This document shows positions 1 through 7,290 of a DNA stretch of 19,801 nt, piece after piece. The notes under the pieces were generated by a model. It was not told the DNA's origin, ran no database searches, and saw only the letters and a program-made list of their open reading frames with translations. Source of the DNA: an uncultured Porphyromonas sp. (GTDB lineage Bacteria > Bacteroidota > Bacteroidia > Bacteroidales > Porphyromonadaceae). Position numbers and translations under genes: made by a program. The stretch covers positions 1 to 19,801 of the forward strand of contig CABUDK010000022.1 of the NCBI GenBank assembly GCA_902490315.1, written 5' to 3'. Each line of letters starts with the position of its first letter. Within the stretch, counting starts at the first letter, position 1.

Positions 1-1784
1 TGTGCCGTGCGATGAACCGCTCGCTCGTCAACATCCTCATCCCTCACGGCAAGGCAAAAGCTCCCGCCAAGGCAACGGCTCCCGCCAATCCTGCCGCACC
101 TGCCGCTAAAGCTTCCGCAGCGCCTCAGCCTAAGCAGGAGAGCTCTCCTATCGATCAGGCTGTTACGATGCTCCGTGGTGCTAAGCGCGTCATCATCGTA
201 CCTGGCTACGGTATGGCGCTAGGACAAGCACAGCAGCAGGTCAAGCAGTTGGCCGACAAGCTCGCTCGAAACGGTGCCGAGGTCAAGTACGCCATCCACC
301 CTGTCGCTGGTCGTATGCCTGGACACATGAACGTACTCCTCGCTGAGGCTAATGTTGACTACGACAGCCTCTACGAGATGGAAGCGATCAACGATCAGTT
401 TGCTAATACCGATGCGGTCATCGTCATTGGCGCTAACGACGTGCTCAACCCTGCCGCACGTAATGCCGAGGGGACGCCTATCTATGGTATGCCGGTCCTC
501 AACGTAGACCAAGCGAAGCAGGTCATCATCTGCAACTTCGACCTCAAGCCTGGCTACGCGGGTGTCGAGAACCCACTCTACAGCCGTGGCGAGGGCGTAG
601 CGCTCTGCTTAGGCGATGCTAAGGCAACGATCGATCAGATCCTCTCTGGTCTAGACAGCTCGGCAGCGACCGCACAGCCCGCTAGCAGCAGCAGTTCCGC
701 TAGCGATTCCATCTCACAGGCAGCAGGTATGCTCCGTGGCGCTAAGCGCGTCATCATCGTGCCTGGCTACGGTATGGCGTTAGCACAAGCACAGCAAGAG
801 GTCAAGCAGCTAGCCGACAAGCTCGCCAAGGGCGGTGCCGATGTCAAGTACGCCATCCACCCCGTGGCTGGTCGTATGCCGGGACACATGAACGTACTCC
901 TTGCCGAGGCTAATGTAGACTACGATAGTCTCTACGAGATGGAGGCGATCAACGATCAGTTTGCCGATACCGATGCGGTCATCGTCATCGGTGCTAACGA
1001 CGTGCTCAACCCAGCCGCGCGCAATGCTGAGGGAACGCCTATCTATGGTATGCCGGTCCTCAACGTAGATCAAGCTAAGCAGGTCATCATCTGCAACTTC
1101 GATCTCAAGCCTGGCTACGCGGGTGTCGAGAATCCACTCTACAGCCGTGGCGAGGGTGTAGCGCTTTGCCTAGGCGATGCTAAGGCAACGCTCTCCAACC
1201 TAATGGATCGTTTGGATCATACGGAGAGTGCCCCCGCAGCTTCTGCGGCTTCGTCAGCGACCAGTAGTGCAACGCCACTTCAGTCTGCTACGGAGGTACT
1301 GCACAACGCTAAGAGCGTCATCATCGTACCGGGCTACGGTATGGCACTAGCTCAAGCACAGCAAGAGGTCAAGCAGCTAGCCGACAAGCTCGCTCGAGGC
1401 GGTGCTGATGTCAAGTACGCCATCCACCCAGTGGCTGGTCGTATGCCGGGACATATGAACGTACTCCTCGCTGAGGCTAATGTGGACTACGATAGTCTCT
1501 ACGAAATGGAGGCGATCAACGATCAGTTTGCTAATACCGATGCGGTCATCGTCATCGGCGCTAACGACGTGCTCAACCCTGCCGCACGTAATGCCGAGGG
1601 GACGCCTATCTATGGTATGCCGGTCCTCAACGTAGATCAAGCTAAGCAGGTGATCATCTGCAACTACGATCTCAAGCCCGGCTACGCTGGTGTCGAGAAT
1701 CCGCTCTACAGCCGTGACCAAGGCGTTACGCTACTCATCGGCGATGCTAAGAAGACACTCAGCGACTTGATCGACACGCTCTAA
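1..1784 (+). CDS. pntB: NAD(P) transhydrogenase subunit beta, C-terminal part, with three tandem NADP-binding domains (5' partial)
   Basis: This is the 3' end of the membrane subunit of proton-translocating transhydrogenase, which transfers hydride between NAD(H) and NADP(H) coupled to proton movement. The gene runs in from outside: the first full codons (from base 3) read CRAMNRS, matching the MCKAMNRS segment that joins membrane domain II to domain III in E. coli PntB, so the ATG at 12 is internal. An Ala/Pro/Lys linker follows, then three near-identical domain III copies (about nt 160–650, 720–1215 and 1285–1781). Each has the GYGMA nucleotide-binding loop, HPVAGRMPGHMNVLLAEA, IGANDVLNPAA (Asp equivalent to E. 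coli D392) and GYAGVENPLY. The copies are separated by Ala/Ser-rich linkers of about 20 residues. Typical PntB has a single domain III. All copies carry Asn-Phe/Tyr-Asp where E. coli has Lys424-Arg425-Ser426. pntA should lie upstream. Family assignment is sure; the functional effect of triplication is unknown. Confidence 0.93.
   Translation, partial: CRAMNRSLVNILIPHGKAKAPAKATAPANPAAPAAKASAAPQPKQESSPIDQAVTMLRGAKRVIIVPGYGMALGQAQQQVKQLADKLARNGAEVKYAIHPVAGRMPGHMNVLLAEANVDYDSLYEMEAINDQFANTDAVIVIGANDVLNPAARNAEGTPIYGMPVLNVDQAKQVIICNFDLKPGYAGVENPLYSRGEGVALCLGDAKATIDQILSGLDSSAATAQPASSSSSASDSISQAAGMLRGAKRVIIVPGYGMALAQAQQEVKQLADKLAKGGADVKYAIHPVAGRMPGHMNVLLAEANVDYDSLYEMEAINDQFADTDAVIVIGANDVLNPAARNAEGTPIYGMPVLNVDQAKQVIICNFDLKPGYAGVENPLYSRGEGVALCLGDAKATLSNLMDRLDHTESAPAASAASSATSSATPLQSATEVLHNAKSVIIVPGYGMALAQAQQEVKQLADKLARGGADVKYAIHPVAGRMPGHMNVLLAEANVDYDSLYEMEAINDQFANTDAVIVIGANDVLNPAARNAEGTPIYGMPVLNVDQAKQVIICNYDLKPGYAGVENPLYSRDQGVTLLIGDAKKTLSDLIDTL
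163..1781 (+). repeat. Three-copy in-frame tandem repeat of transhydrogenase domain III (period 561 then 567 bp)
   Basis: The same coding segment occurs three times. The AAG codon before the GYGMA loop lies at 183, 744 and 1311, giving periods of 187 and 189 codons. The domain copies differ mostly at synonymous positions and at a few residues (for example ARNGAE, AKGGAD and ARGGAD). The two linkers between copies, near 650–720 and 1215–1290, differ clearly in sequence and length, so the array is unlikely to be an assembly error. The last copy has its own C-terminus (SRDQGVTLLIGDAKKTL). Confidence 0.95.
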
Positions 1785-1828
1785 TCAGCAACTCCTAACG
1801 AGCCAATTCAGCAGGCTCTTAAAACAAC

Positions 1829-1870
1829 TCCACGGAGGAATGTAAGATTTCTTCCGTGGATATTTTTTAT
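1829..1870 (+). terminator. Rho-independent terminator after pntB
   Basis: A 12-bp stem (1829–1840 with 1849–1860, one G·U pair) with an 8-nt loop is followed by TATTTTTTAT. It lies 45 bp after the pntB stop. The stem and T-run resemble the left part of repeat copy 3 (16463–16502), so this terminator may be part of the dispersed repeat itself. A weaker 5-bp hairpin lies just upstream at 1800–1818. Confidence 0.8.
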
Positions 1871-2050
1871 TTCTCAGCGAGGAAATCAGAAATTCTTCGG
1901 ACTTATCATTTGATTCTTCCGAAGTATCATTTGATTCTTCCGAAGAATTTTTTCATTCCTCCGAGGAAATAGCGATTTTCCTCGGAGTTATTTGGCAATT
2001 TCTTCGGAGGAAATCGGAGGCTTCAGAGTGAATCAGACTAATCGGAGGAG
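1867..2050 (+). repeat. Dispersed palindromic intergenic repeat, copy 1
   Basis: This stretch between pntB and the DUF2520 gene closely matches a core at 16525–16650 and more distantly one at 9699–9823. The core holds two adjacent 21-bp direct repeats (TATCATTTGATTCTTCCGAAG) and several short palindromes such as TTCCTCCGAGGAA. The frame that is open in the other two copies has an in-frame TAG here, which argues against coding. No terminal inverted repeats were seen around this copy. The rest of the 333-bp gap is the pntB terminator and the next promoter. Confidence 0.8.
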
Positions 2051-2061
2051 TGGAAGACGAG

Positions 2062-2078
2062 TAACTTCTAACCTCTAA
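2062..2078 (-). repeat. Short heptamer array (TTAGARR type, minus strand)
   Basis: On the minus strand this reads TTA-GAGGTTA-GAAGTTA, two and a half units of the TTAGARR heptamer that forms a six-unit array at 8378–8419. It sits between repeat copy 1 and the promoter of the DUF2520 gene. Confidence 0.5.
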
Positions 2079-2083
2079 TTTCG

Positions 2084-2091
2084 TACCTTTG
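2084..2091 (+). promoter_or_regulatory. Bacteroidetes -7 promoter element for the DUF2520–maf pair
   Basis: TACCTTTG matches the Bacteroidetes -7 consensus TAnnTTTG and lies 26 bp before the ATG at 2118. No clear -33 TTTG is visible 19–21 bp upstream. Transcription would start a few bases after the box, giving a leader of about 20 nt. Confidence 0.55.
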
Positions 2092-2117
2092 ACATACTGC
2101 TTTGTAGTTTATATACC

Positions 2118-2900
2118 ATGAAAGTCGTACTCATAGGGTCTGGAGGCGTAGCCACCTCCATAGCAGCTGCACTGGCGAGCCACGCCGCCACATCGCTTTG
2201 CGGCATCTACAGCCGTCAGCTGGCGCATGCCGAGTCGCTCCGTAAGCGCTTTGCATTTGCCTGTCCCGTCACCGACAGCCTGCAGGAGCTTCCCGCAGCC
2301 GACCTTTACATTATAGCCGTCAGCGACCAAGCTATCGCTGAGGTCGCCAAGGCACTTCCACCACTAGACGGCTTGGTCGTACACACATCCGCCGTGACTC
2401 CGATCGAATGCTTCAGCGGGCAGCGCGCCTATGGTGTTTGGTACCCGTTCAATAGCTTTGCCAAGGAGGTCGTCGTTCCCTTCGAGGGACAAAAGGTCCT
2501 TTACCAGCTCGCTTCTGACGAGGGCTTGACCACCCTCCAGCAGTGGAATGACCTTCTTCAGGTTGAGGCGATCCCCTCTACGCTAGATCAACGCCTTTGG
2601 CTACACCTCGCTGGCGTACTCGCCTCCAACTGCACCAACCGCCTCTACACCCTCTCGCACCGTCTGCTGACTCAGGCTGGTCTCCCCACAGATCTGCTCA
2701 ACGGGCTCATCCTGCGCACCGCCTCGAAGGCAACCACGATCGATCCCTACACAGCGCAGACGGGCCCCGCCCGACGACACGACCTAGAGACCATCGCTCG
2801 CCACCGTGCACTCCTCGAGCAGCTACCCAAGGAACTGCATGAAGTGTCGCAGCTCTACAACCTATTCACCGAAGCCATCCTAGACGACTACCCACTATGA
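2118..2900 (+). CDS. Rossmann-like and DUF2520 domain-containing protein
   Basis: The 260-residue product begins with a dinucleotide-binding loop, GSGGVA (residues 7–12), and has a Rossmann half followed by a helical C-terminal half. The motif TGPARRHD (215–222) is the hallmark of the DUF2520 family, related to F420/NADP-dependent reductases and 6-phosphogluconate-dehydrogenase-like folds. The family has no firmly established substrate, so an oxidoreductase role is only inferred. The gene overlaps maf by 4 bp (ATGA); this pairing is common in Bacteroidales and suggests coupled translation, not necessarily a shared pathway. The start follows a -7 box by 26 bp and directly precedes the glycine-rich loop, so it is secure. 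Confidence 0.88.
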   Translation: MKVVLIGSGGVATSIAAALASHAATSLCGIYSRQLAHAESLRKRFAFACPVTDSLQELPAADLYIIAVSDQAIAEVAKALPPLDGLVVHTSAVTPIECFSGQRAYGVWYPFNSFAKEVVVPFEGQKVLYQLASDEGLTTLQQWNDLLQVEAIPSTLDQRLWLHLAGVLASNCTNRLYTLSHRLLTQAGLPTDLLNGLILRTASKATTIDPYTAQTGPARRHDLETIARHRALLEQLPKELHEVSQLYNLFTEAILDDYPL

Positions 2901-3478
2901 AAACTTACCGCTGGATCCTTGGCTCTCAGTCACCACGCCGCAAAGAGCTACTCGCCACCCTCGGGCACCCCTTTGAGATACGCACCATCGAGGGACACAG
3001 CGAGGCTTACCCTGACACACTACCGCTCGAAGAGGTGCCACGCTATCTCTCCCAGCTCAAAGCGGAACAGCTACGACCCACACTACAAGCCGACGAACTG
3101 CTCATCACGGCCGACACGGTCGTCCTCCTCGATGGGCAAATCCTCGGCAAGCCACACGATCTAGACGACGCACGGCGTATGCTACGCCTCCTGAGCGGTC
3201 GCCAGCATGAGGTCGTCTCGGGCGTTTCGCTCACCACGACCGAGTGGCAGCGCTCCTTCGCCAGCCACACGCTGGTCACCTTCGCACAGCTCACGGACAG
3301 CGAGATAGACCACTACGTAGCACAGTATCGACCGCTCGACAAAGCGGGTGCTTACGGCATACAGGAGTGGATCGGCTACATCGGTGTCTCGCACATCGAG
3401 GGCTCCTTCTACAACGTCATGGGGCTTCCCGTGCAGCGCCTCTACCGCGAGCTACGAGACGCCGCCCTCCTCCCGTAA
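2897..3478 (+). CDS. maf: Maf family nucleoside triphosphate pyrophosphatase
   Basis: A 193-residue protein of normal Maf length. It has the N-terminal SQSPRR motif (residues 10–15) that binds the triphosphate, TADT with the conserved Asp73, KAGAYGIQ (149–156) and the C-terminal EGSFYNVMGLP (168–178). Maf proteins hydrolyse non-canonical or modified nucleoside triphosphates (dTTP/UTP or m7GTP types) to the monophosphate and pyrophosphate in the cytoplasm, and were first linked to septum formation. The KAGAYGIQ form fits the dTTP/UTP subtype, but this is inferred. The ATG overlaps the stop of the preceding gene by 4 bp. About 96 bp follow before menF. Confidence 0.93.
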   Translation: MKTYRWILGSQSPRRKELLATLGHPFEIRTIEGHSEAYPDTLPLEEVPRYLSQLKAEQLRPTLQADELLITADTVVLLDGQILGKPHDLDDARRMLRLLSGRQHEVVSGVSLTTTEWQRSFASHTLVTFAQLTDSEIDHYVAQYRPLDKAGAYGIQEWIGYIGVSHIEGSFYNVMGLPVQRLYRELRDAALLP

Positions 3479-3502
3479 CCCACATAACTCAAGTTCAAAA
3501 GA

Positions 3503-3539
3503 TTTGCTTAGGTCGTTAGCGCATAAACAGCTAAATTTG
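3503..3539 (+). promoter_or_regulatory. Candidate promoter of the men cluster
   Basis: TAAATTTG (3532–3539) matches the Bacteroidetes -7 box TAnnTTTG, and TTTG at 3503–3506 could serve as the -33 box, though the 25-nt spacing exceeds the usual 19–21. It lies 35 bp before the GTG start of menF. No terminator is visible after maf, so read-through into menF is possible. Confidence 0.5.
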
Positions 3540-3574
3540 TACGACAAGCGGGTTAAAGCTAAAGAAACAGAGCG

Positions 3575-4714
3575 GTGCTGAGTAAGAGATCTCATAAGGA
3601 GCCAAGCGGTAGGAGCTGTAGTTGTGACGAACTGGTCACGCTGGTAGAGGAGCGGATGAGTCGTTGCGCACCCTTTGCCTGCTTTCGGTTGCCTAGCGAG
3701 GGACGTACGGTGCGTGAGATCGGGCTACGGCACGAGGCTCGGGCTGTGGCGACTACGACTGAGGAGCTGAGAGAGCGGAAGCATTTGGCGGGCTTTCTGA
3801 TGGCACCCTTTGCGGTGACGGCTGAGACGCCGATGCTCTGGATCGAAGAGGAGCAGGGGGCGAGGGTGCTGCAGCTCACGAAGTGCGACGAGGCGCAGCT
3901 AGAAAGCTTTCCACCTGTGGCACCGATACCGCAAGCGTTGCCTGATAGTTATCGAACCACCTTCGAACGCTTTATGGAGCATCTAGAGGAAGAGGTGGTG
4001 GAGAAGCTTGTTTTGGCGCATCGCGTCGAACTGCCCAGCATCGCTACGGCACAAGTCGTTGGCACCTTTGACAAAGCCTTGACACACTACCCGAATGCCT
4101 TCGTGTCGCTCTGCTACACGCCTCAGTCGGGGCTGTGGCTCTGTGCCACACCGGAGATGCTCCTCAGAGGTGATGGCACGCACTGGCAGACAGTAGCACT
4201 GGCTGGGACGATGCCTCGGCAACGAGATGGCGAGCCGCCCATTTGGAGTGAGAAGAATCTGCGGGAGCATCACTATGTGCAGCGCTTCATCGGAGAGCTG
4301 CTGGAGCAGGAGGGGATCCCCTACCGTGCGCTTGATGTGGAGACGACAACGACAGGTTCGTTGCAACATCTTCAGGCGCGCTTTGCTTTGCAGCTTCCCG
4401 ACGGGTATGCGCCGATCGCCCTAGCGGAGCGCCTTCACCCCACACCAGCTATCTGTGGTACGCCTCAGCGGGTGGCACAGCGTGTGATCCTCGAGGAGGA
4501 GTCTGCAGAGCGCTCTTACTATTCAGGCTTTCTAGGGTGGTATGAGCCTGAGCAGAGCGTCGATCTCTTTGTCCAGATACGCTGTCTGCAGTTGCTCCCC
4601 GAGCAAGCGCTGCGACTCTATGCGGGGGGTGGCATCGTGCGTGGATCAAGTCTAGAGAGCGAGTGGCAGGAGGTGCTGCACAAGCTCTCGGCAATACATA
4701 GTCTTATAAGGTAA
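3575..4714 (+). CDS. menF: Isochorismate synthase
   Basis: Converts chorismate to isochorismate, the entry step of menaquinone synthesis. The 379-residue product is a member of the chorismate-utilising (ADC synthase) family. It has KLVLAHR (144–150) with the general-base Lys144, LAGT (209–212), HPTPAICGTP (288–297), YYSGFLGW (315–322) and AGGGIVRGSS with the downstream E-EW metal/substrate segment (about 350–364). Salicylate or anthranilate synthase identity is unlikely given the men neighbours. The start is GTG at 3575: an in-frame TAA at 3560 excludes anything much longer, and the next ATG (residue 28) would cut into the conserved N-terminal region. First gene of the men run; menD starts 12 bp after its stop. 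Confidence 0.93.
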   Translation: MLSKRSHKEPSGRSCSCDELVTLVEERMSRCAPFACFRLPSEGRTVREIGLRHEARAVATTTEELRERKHLAGFLMAPFAVTAETPMLWIEEEQGARVLQLTKCDEAQLESFPPVAPIPQALPDSYRTTFERFMEHLEEEVVEKLVLAHRVELPSIATAQVVGTFDKALTHYPNAFVSLCYTPQSGLWLCATPEMLLRGDGTHWQTVALAGTMPRQRDGEPPIWSEKNLREHHYVQRFIGELLEQEGIPYRALDVETTTTGSLQHLQARFALQLPDGYAPIALAERLHPTPAICGTPQRVAQRVILEEESAERSYYSGFLGWYEPEQSVDLFVQIRCLQLLPEQALRLYAGGGIVRGSSLESEWQEVLHKLSAIHSLIR

Positions 4715-4726
4715 AAGAGGAGGAGC

Positions 4727-6457
4727 GTGATGATACCGATGGAAGATCCTGTGATCAGCGAACTAGTCGCTCTGCTTCAGGCACACGGCGTGTGTGACGT
4801 GGTGCTCTGCCCAGGCAGTCGCAATGCGCCACTCGTGCATGCGCTCAGCCACCAGCTTGCGGGAGCCACCTGCCACTCGATCATCGATGAGCGCAGCGCA
4901 GGCTTCTACGCACTCGGCTTGGCTCTCGCCACGCATAGAGCGGTCGTGGTCTGCTGTACCTCTGGCACTGCCGTGGCAAACCTTCACCCAGCTGTCGCGG
5001 AGGCTTACTATCAGGGGGTGCCGCTGATTATCCTATCGGCCGATAGACCTGAGCGATGGATCGGACAGTGGGCTGGACAAACGCTGCCTCAGCCAGGACT
5101 CTTCGGCTCACTGGTGCGCAAAGCGGTGCACCTCCCAGAGCCTCACACCGAGGAGGAACGGTGGTACTGCAACCGTCTGATCAACGAAGCACTCCTCGCT
5201 GCACTGGCTCCACTCCCTGGCCCCGTGCAGATCAATGTCCCGATCAGCGACCCGGGCGTCTCCTTGCTTCCGCCAACTCTAGCAGAGCACACCCCTGAGT
5301 CCAGCGATAGACGACCCATTGGGATGCAGCCAGGGCGTTGTATCCAGCAGCTTTATCCGTGTCGTATCGATGCGCAAGCGATTGAGCCCTTGCTAAGCCG
5401 GCTCGCCACGTTCGAGCGCAAGATGATACTAGTAGGACAGGAGAGTTGGTCTGCTGCAACGAGCACCAGGAAGACTTTTCCACAAAGCTTGCGGAAGCAG
5501 TTCCTCTGTATCGGTGAGTCGCTATCGAATAGCCCCGTGACGATCTGTTCGCTCGATGCGCTCCTAGCGTCACTCAGCGAAGGGGATCGACGAGCGCTAC
5601 AACCCGACCTGCTGATCACCCTCGGCGGACATATCGTCTCCAACAAGATGAAGCAGTACCTGCGCACCTACCCGCCACGGGAGACGTGGCACCTGTCGCC
5701 TGATCCCACGGTGGTAGACCTCTTCTGCAGTCTCACCGAGCAGATCATCGCACCTATCGGGCCATTCCTTGATACACTGGCGCATGGCTTGGCGGGTCTC
5801 GCTAGCTCTCCCTATGCAGGTCACTGGCGAGAGCGGATTGATCGACTCCCCTCTCCGACACCACGATACAGTTCTCTGACGGTGGTGGAAAGCCTCCTAA
5901 GCCATCTACCCGAAGAGCCTTGCGTGCTACACCTGGCTAACAGTTCGTCGGTGCGCTATGCGGAGCTTTTTCGCAAGACTCGTCGGCTCCTCACACTTTG
6001 CAACCGAGGGACCAGTGGCATAGAGGGTTCGCTCTCGACCGCCTTAGGCTTCGCCCGCCAGAGAGCCGAGGAGCGGCACTTCATCGTCATCGGCGACCTG
6101 AGCTTCTTCTACGATCTCAATGCGCTGGGGCTGCCTGAGGTAGGAAGCAATGTGCGGGTGCTACTGCTCAACAACCAGAGAGGGAGCATCTTCCAGAGTC
6201 TGCCGACCTTAGAGATGGACCGCCTCTCGCAACGCTACATCACTGCCGAGCATCAGCTACGAGCGCAGGGCTGGGCGGAGAGCTGTGGCTGGGAGTACCT
6301 GTCGGTGCACGAGGCGAGCGAACTGGAAGAGACGATGGCTTACTTCGTCGGTCCTGCCGAGCGTCCACGTCTCCTCGAGGCTTTCGTCTCCTCAGAGGAT
6401 GAGATCGCCGAACTACAGACCTATTTCAAGCAATTACAACCAAGAGAAGAGTTATGA
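4727..6457 (+). CDS. menD: 2-succinyl-5-enolpyruvyl-6-hydroxy-3-cyclohexene-1-carboxylate synthase (SEPHCHC synthase)
   Basis: A thiamine-diphosphate enzyme that joins 2-oxoglutarate-derived succinic semialdehyde to isochorismate. The 576-residue product has the full three-domain layout: CPGSRNAPL (28–36) and DERSAGF with catalytic Glu55 in the PYR domain, TSGTAVANLHPA and ADRP (78–107), GQTLPQPGLF (118–126), a central domain with GGHIVSNK, and a PP domain with NRGTSGIEGSL and the ThDP/metal motif GDLSFFYDLN (456–465), then LLNNQRGSIF. The start may be GTG 4727 or ATG 4730; a GGAGGA run at 4719 suits 4730 slightly better. It overlaps menB by 4 bp (ATGA). Residue numbers assume the GTG. Confidence 0.95.
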   Translation: MMIPMEDPVISELVALLQAHGVCDVVLCPGSRNAPLVHALSHQLAGATCHSIIDERSAGFYALGLALATHRAVVVCCTSGTAVANLHPAVAEAYYQGVPLIILSADRPERWIGQWAGQTLPQPGLFGSLVRKAVHLPEPHTEEERWYCNRLINEALLAALAPLPGPVQINVPISDPGVSLLPPTLAEHTPESSDRRPIGMQPGRCIQQLYPCRIDAQAIEPLLSRLATFERKMILVGQESWSAATSTRKTFPQSLRKQFLCIGESLSNSPVTICSLDALLASLSEGDRRALQPDLLITLGGHIVSNKMKQYLRTYPPRETWHLSPDPTVVDLFCSLTEQIIAPIGPFLDTLAHGLAGLASSPYAGHWRERIDRLPSPTPRYSSLTVVESLLSHLPEEPCVLHLANSSSVRYAELFRKTRRLLTLCNRGTSGIEGSLSTALGFARQRAEERHFIVIGDLSFFYDLNALGLPEVGSNVRVLLLNNQRGSIFQSLPTLEMDRLSQRYITAEHQLRAQGWAESCGWEYLSVHEASELEETMAYFVGPAERPRLLEAFVSSEDEIAELQTYFKQLQPREEL

Positions 6458-7284
6458 GTGAAAAGAACCAAAGGGCATGGAAGCCCCTCAAAGCGTACGA
6501 AGATATCCTCTTCGACTACTACAACGGCATCGCTCGCATCACGATCAATCGTGAGCGTTACCGCAACGCTTTTACGCCGACCACGACGGCCGAAATGAGC
6601 GACGCTCTGCGCATCTGCCGTGAGGATCAGAGTATCAACGTGGTGGTCCTGACGGGTGCTGGCGACAAGGCGTTTTGCTCTGGTGGAGATCAAAACGTCA
6701 AGGGGCGGGGTGGCTACATTGGCAAAGACGGCGTGCCTCGTCTGAGCGTCCTCGATGTGCAGAAGCAGATCCGCAGCATCCCCAAGCCGGTCATCGCTGC
6801 GGTCAATGGCTACGCTATCGGTGGCGGACATGTCCTCCACGTGGTGTGCGACCTCTCGATCGCCTCGGAGAATGCGATCTTCGGGCAGACGGGTCCCCGT
6901 GTGGGCAGCTTCGATGCGGGCTTTGGCTCCTCGTACCTGGCTCGTGTTGTGGGACAAAAGAAAGCGCGTGAGATATGGTTCCTCTGCCGCCAATACTCAG
7001 CTCAGGAGGCTCTCGACATGGGGCTGGTCAACAAAGTGGTGCCTCTCGACCAACTGGAAGATGAGTACGTGCAGTGGGCCGAGGAGATGATGCTGCTGAG
7101 TCCGCTCGCCCTTCGTATGATCAAGGCGGGACTCAATGCTGAGCTGGACGGTCAGGCTGGTATCCAAGAGCTGGCAGGCGATGCGACGCTACTCTACTAC
7201 CTCACGGACGAAGCACAGGAGGGCAAAAACGCTTTCCTCGAGAAGCGCAAGCCCAACTTCGAGCAGTACCCTAAGTTCCCCTAA
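6454..7284 (+). CDS. menB: 1,4-dihydroxy-2-naphthoyl-CoA synthase
   Basis: A crotonase-fold enzyme that cyclises o-succinylbenzoyl-CoA to DHNA-CoA, closing the naphthoquinone ring. At 276 residues it has normal length. Diagnostic motifs are SGGDQNVKG (76–84), the oxyanion-hole region NGYAIGGGH (118–126), and GQTGPRVGSFDAGFGSSYLA (144–163), followed by VGQKKAREIWFLCRQY. The QTG form with Gly (not Asp) at the third position is that of bicarbonate-dependent (type I) MenB enzymes, so bicarbonate is the likely catalytic base; this is inferred from the family. It overlaps menD by 4 bp and is followed by menC after 6 bp, so the genes are surely cotranscribed. Confidence 0.95.
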   Translation: MSEKNQRAWKPLKAYEDILFDYYNGIARITINRERYRNAFTPTTTAEMSDALRICREDQSINVVVLTGAGDKAFCSGGDQNVKGRGGYIGKDGVPRLSVLDVQKQIRSIPKPVIAAVNGYAIGGGHVLHVVCDLSIASENAIFGQTGPRVGSFDAGFGSSYLARVVGQKKAREIWFLCRQYSAQEALDMGLVNKVVPLDQLEDEYVQWAEEMMLLSPLALRMIKAGLNAELDGQAGIQELAGDATLLYYLTDEAQEGKNAFLEKRKPNFEQYPKFP

Positions 7285-7290
7285 TAGTCG

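Noticed and set aside
219..1721. Three antisense open frames opposite the pntB domains (87–114 codons)
   Set aside because: They recur because the sense strand is triplicated and codon-biased; they have no promoter and mirror conserved PntB codons.
1..1784. Assembly duplication as the reason for the triple domain
   Set aside because: The linkers differ in sequence and length and each domain copy has its own set of silent and coding differences, which an assembly error would not produce.
1867..2050. CRISPR-like array (21-bp direct repeats)
   Set aside because: Only two directly abutting units without spacers, no cas genes; it is part of a palindromic repeat.
3479..3574. tRNA or small RNA gene between maf and menF
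   Set aside because: No cloverleaf, T-loop motif or terminator is visible; the space is explained by a promoter.
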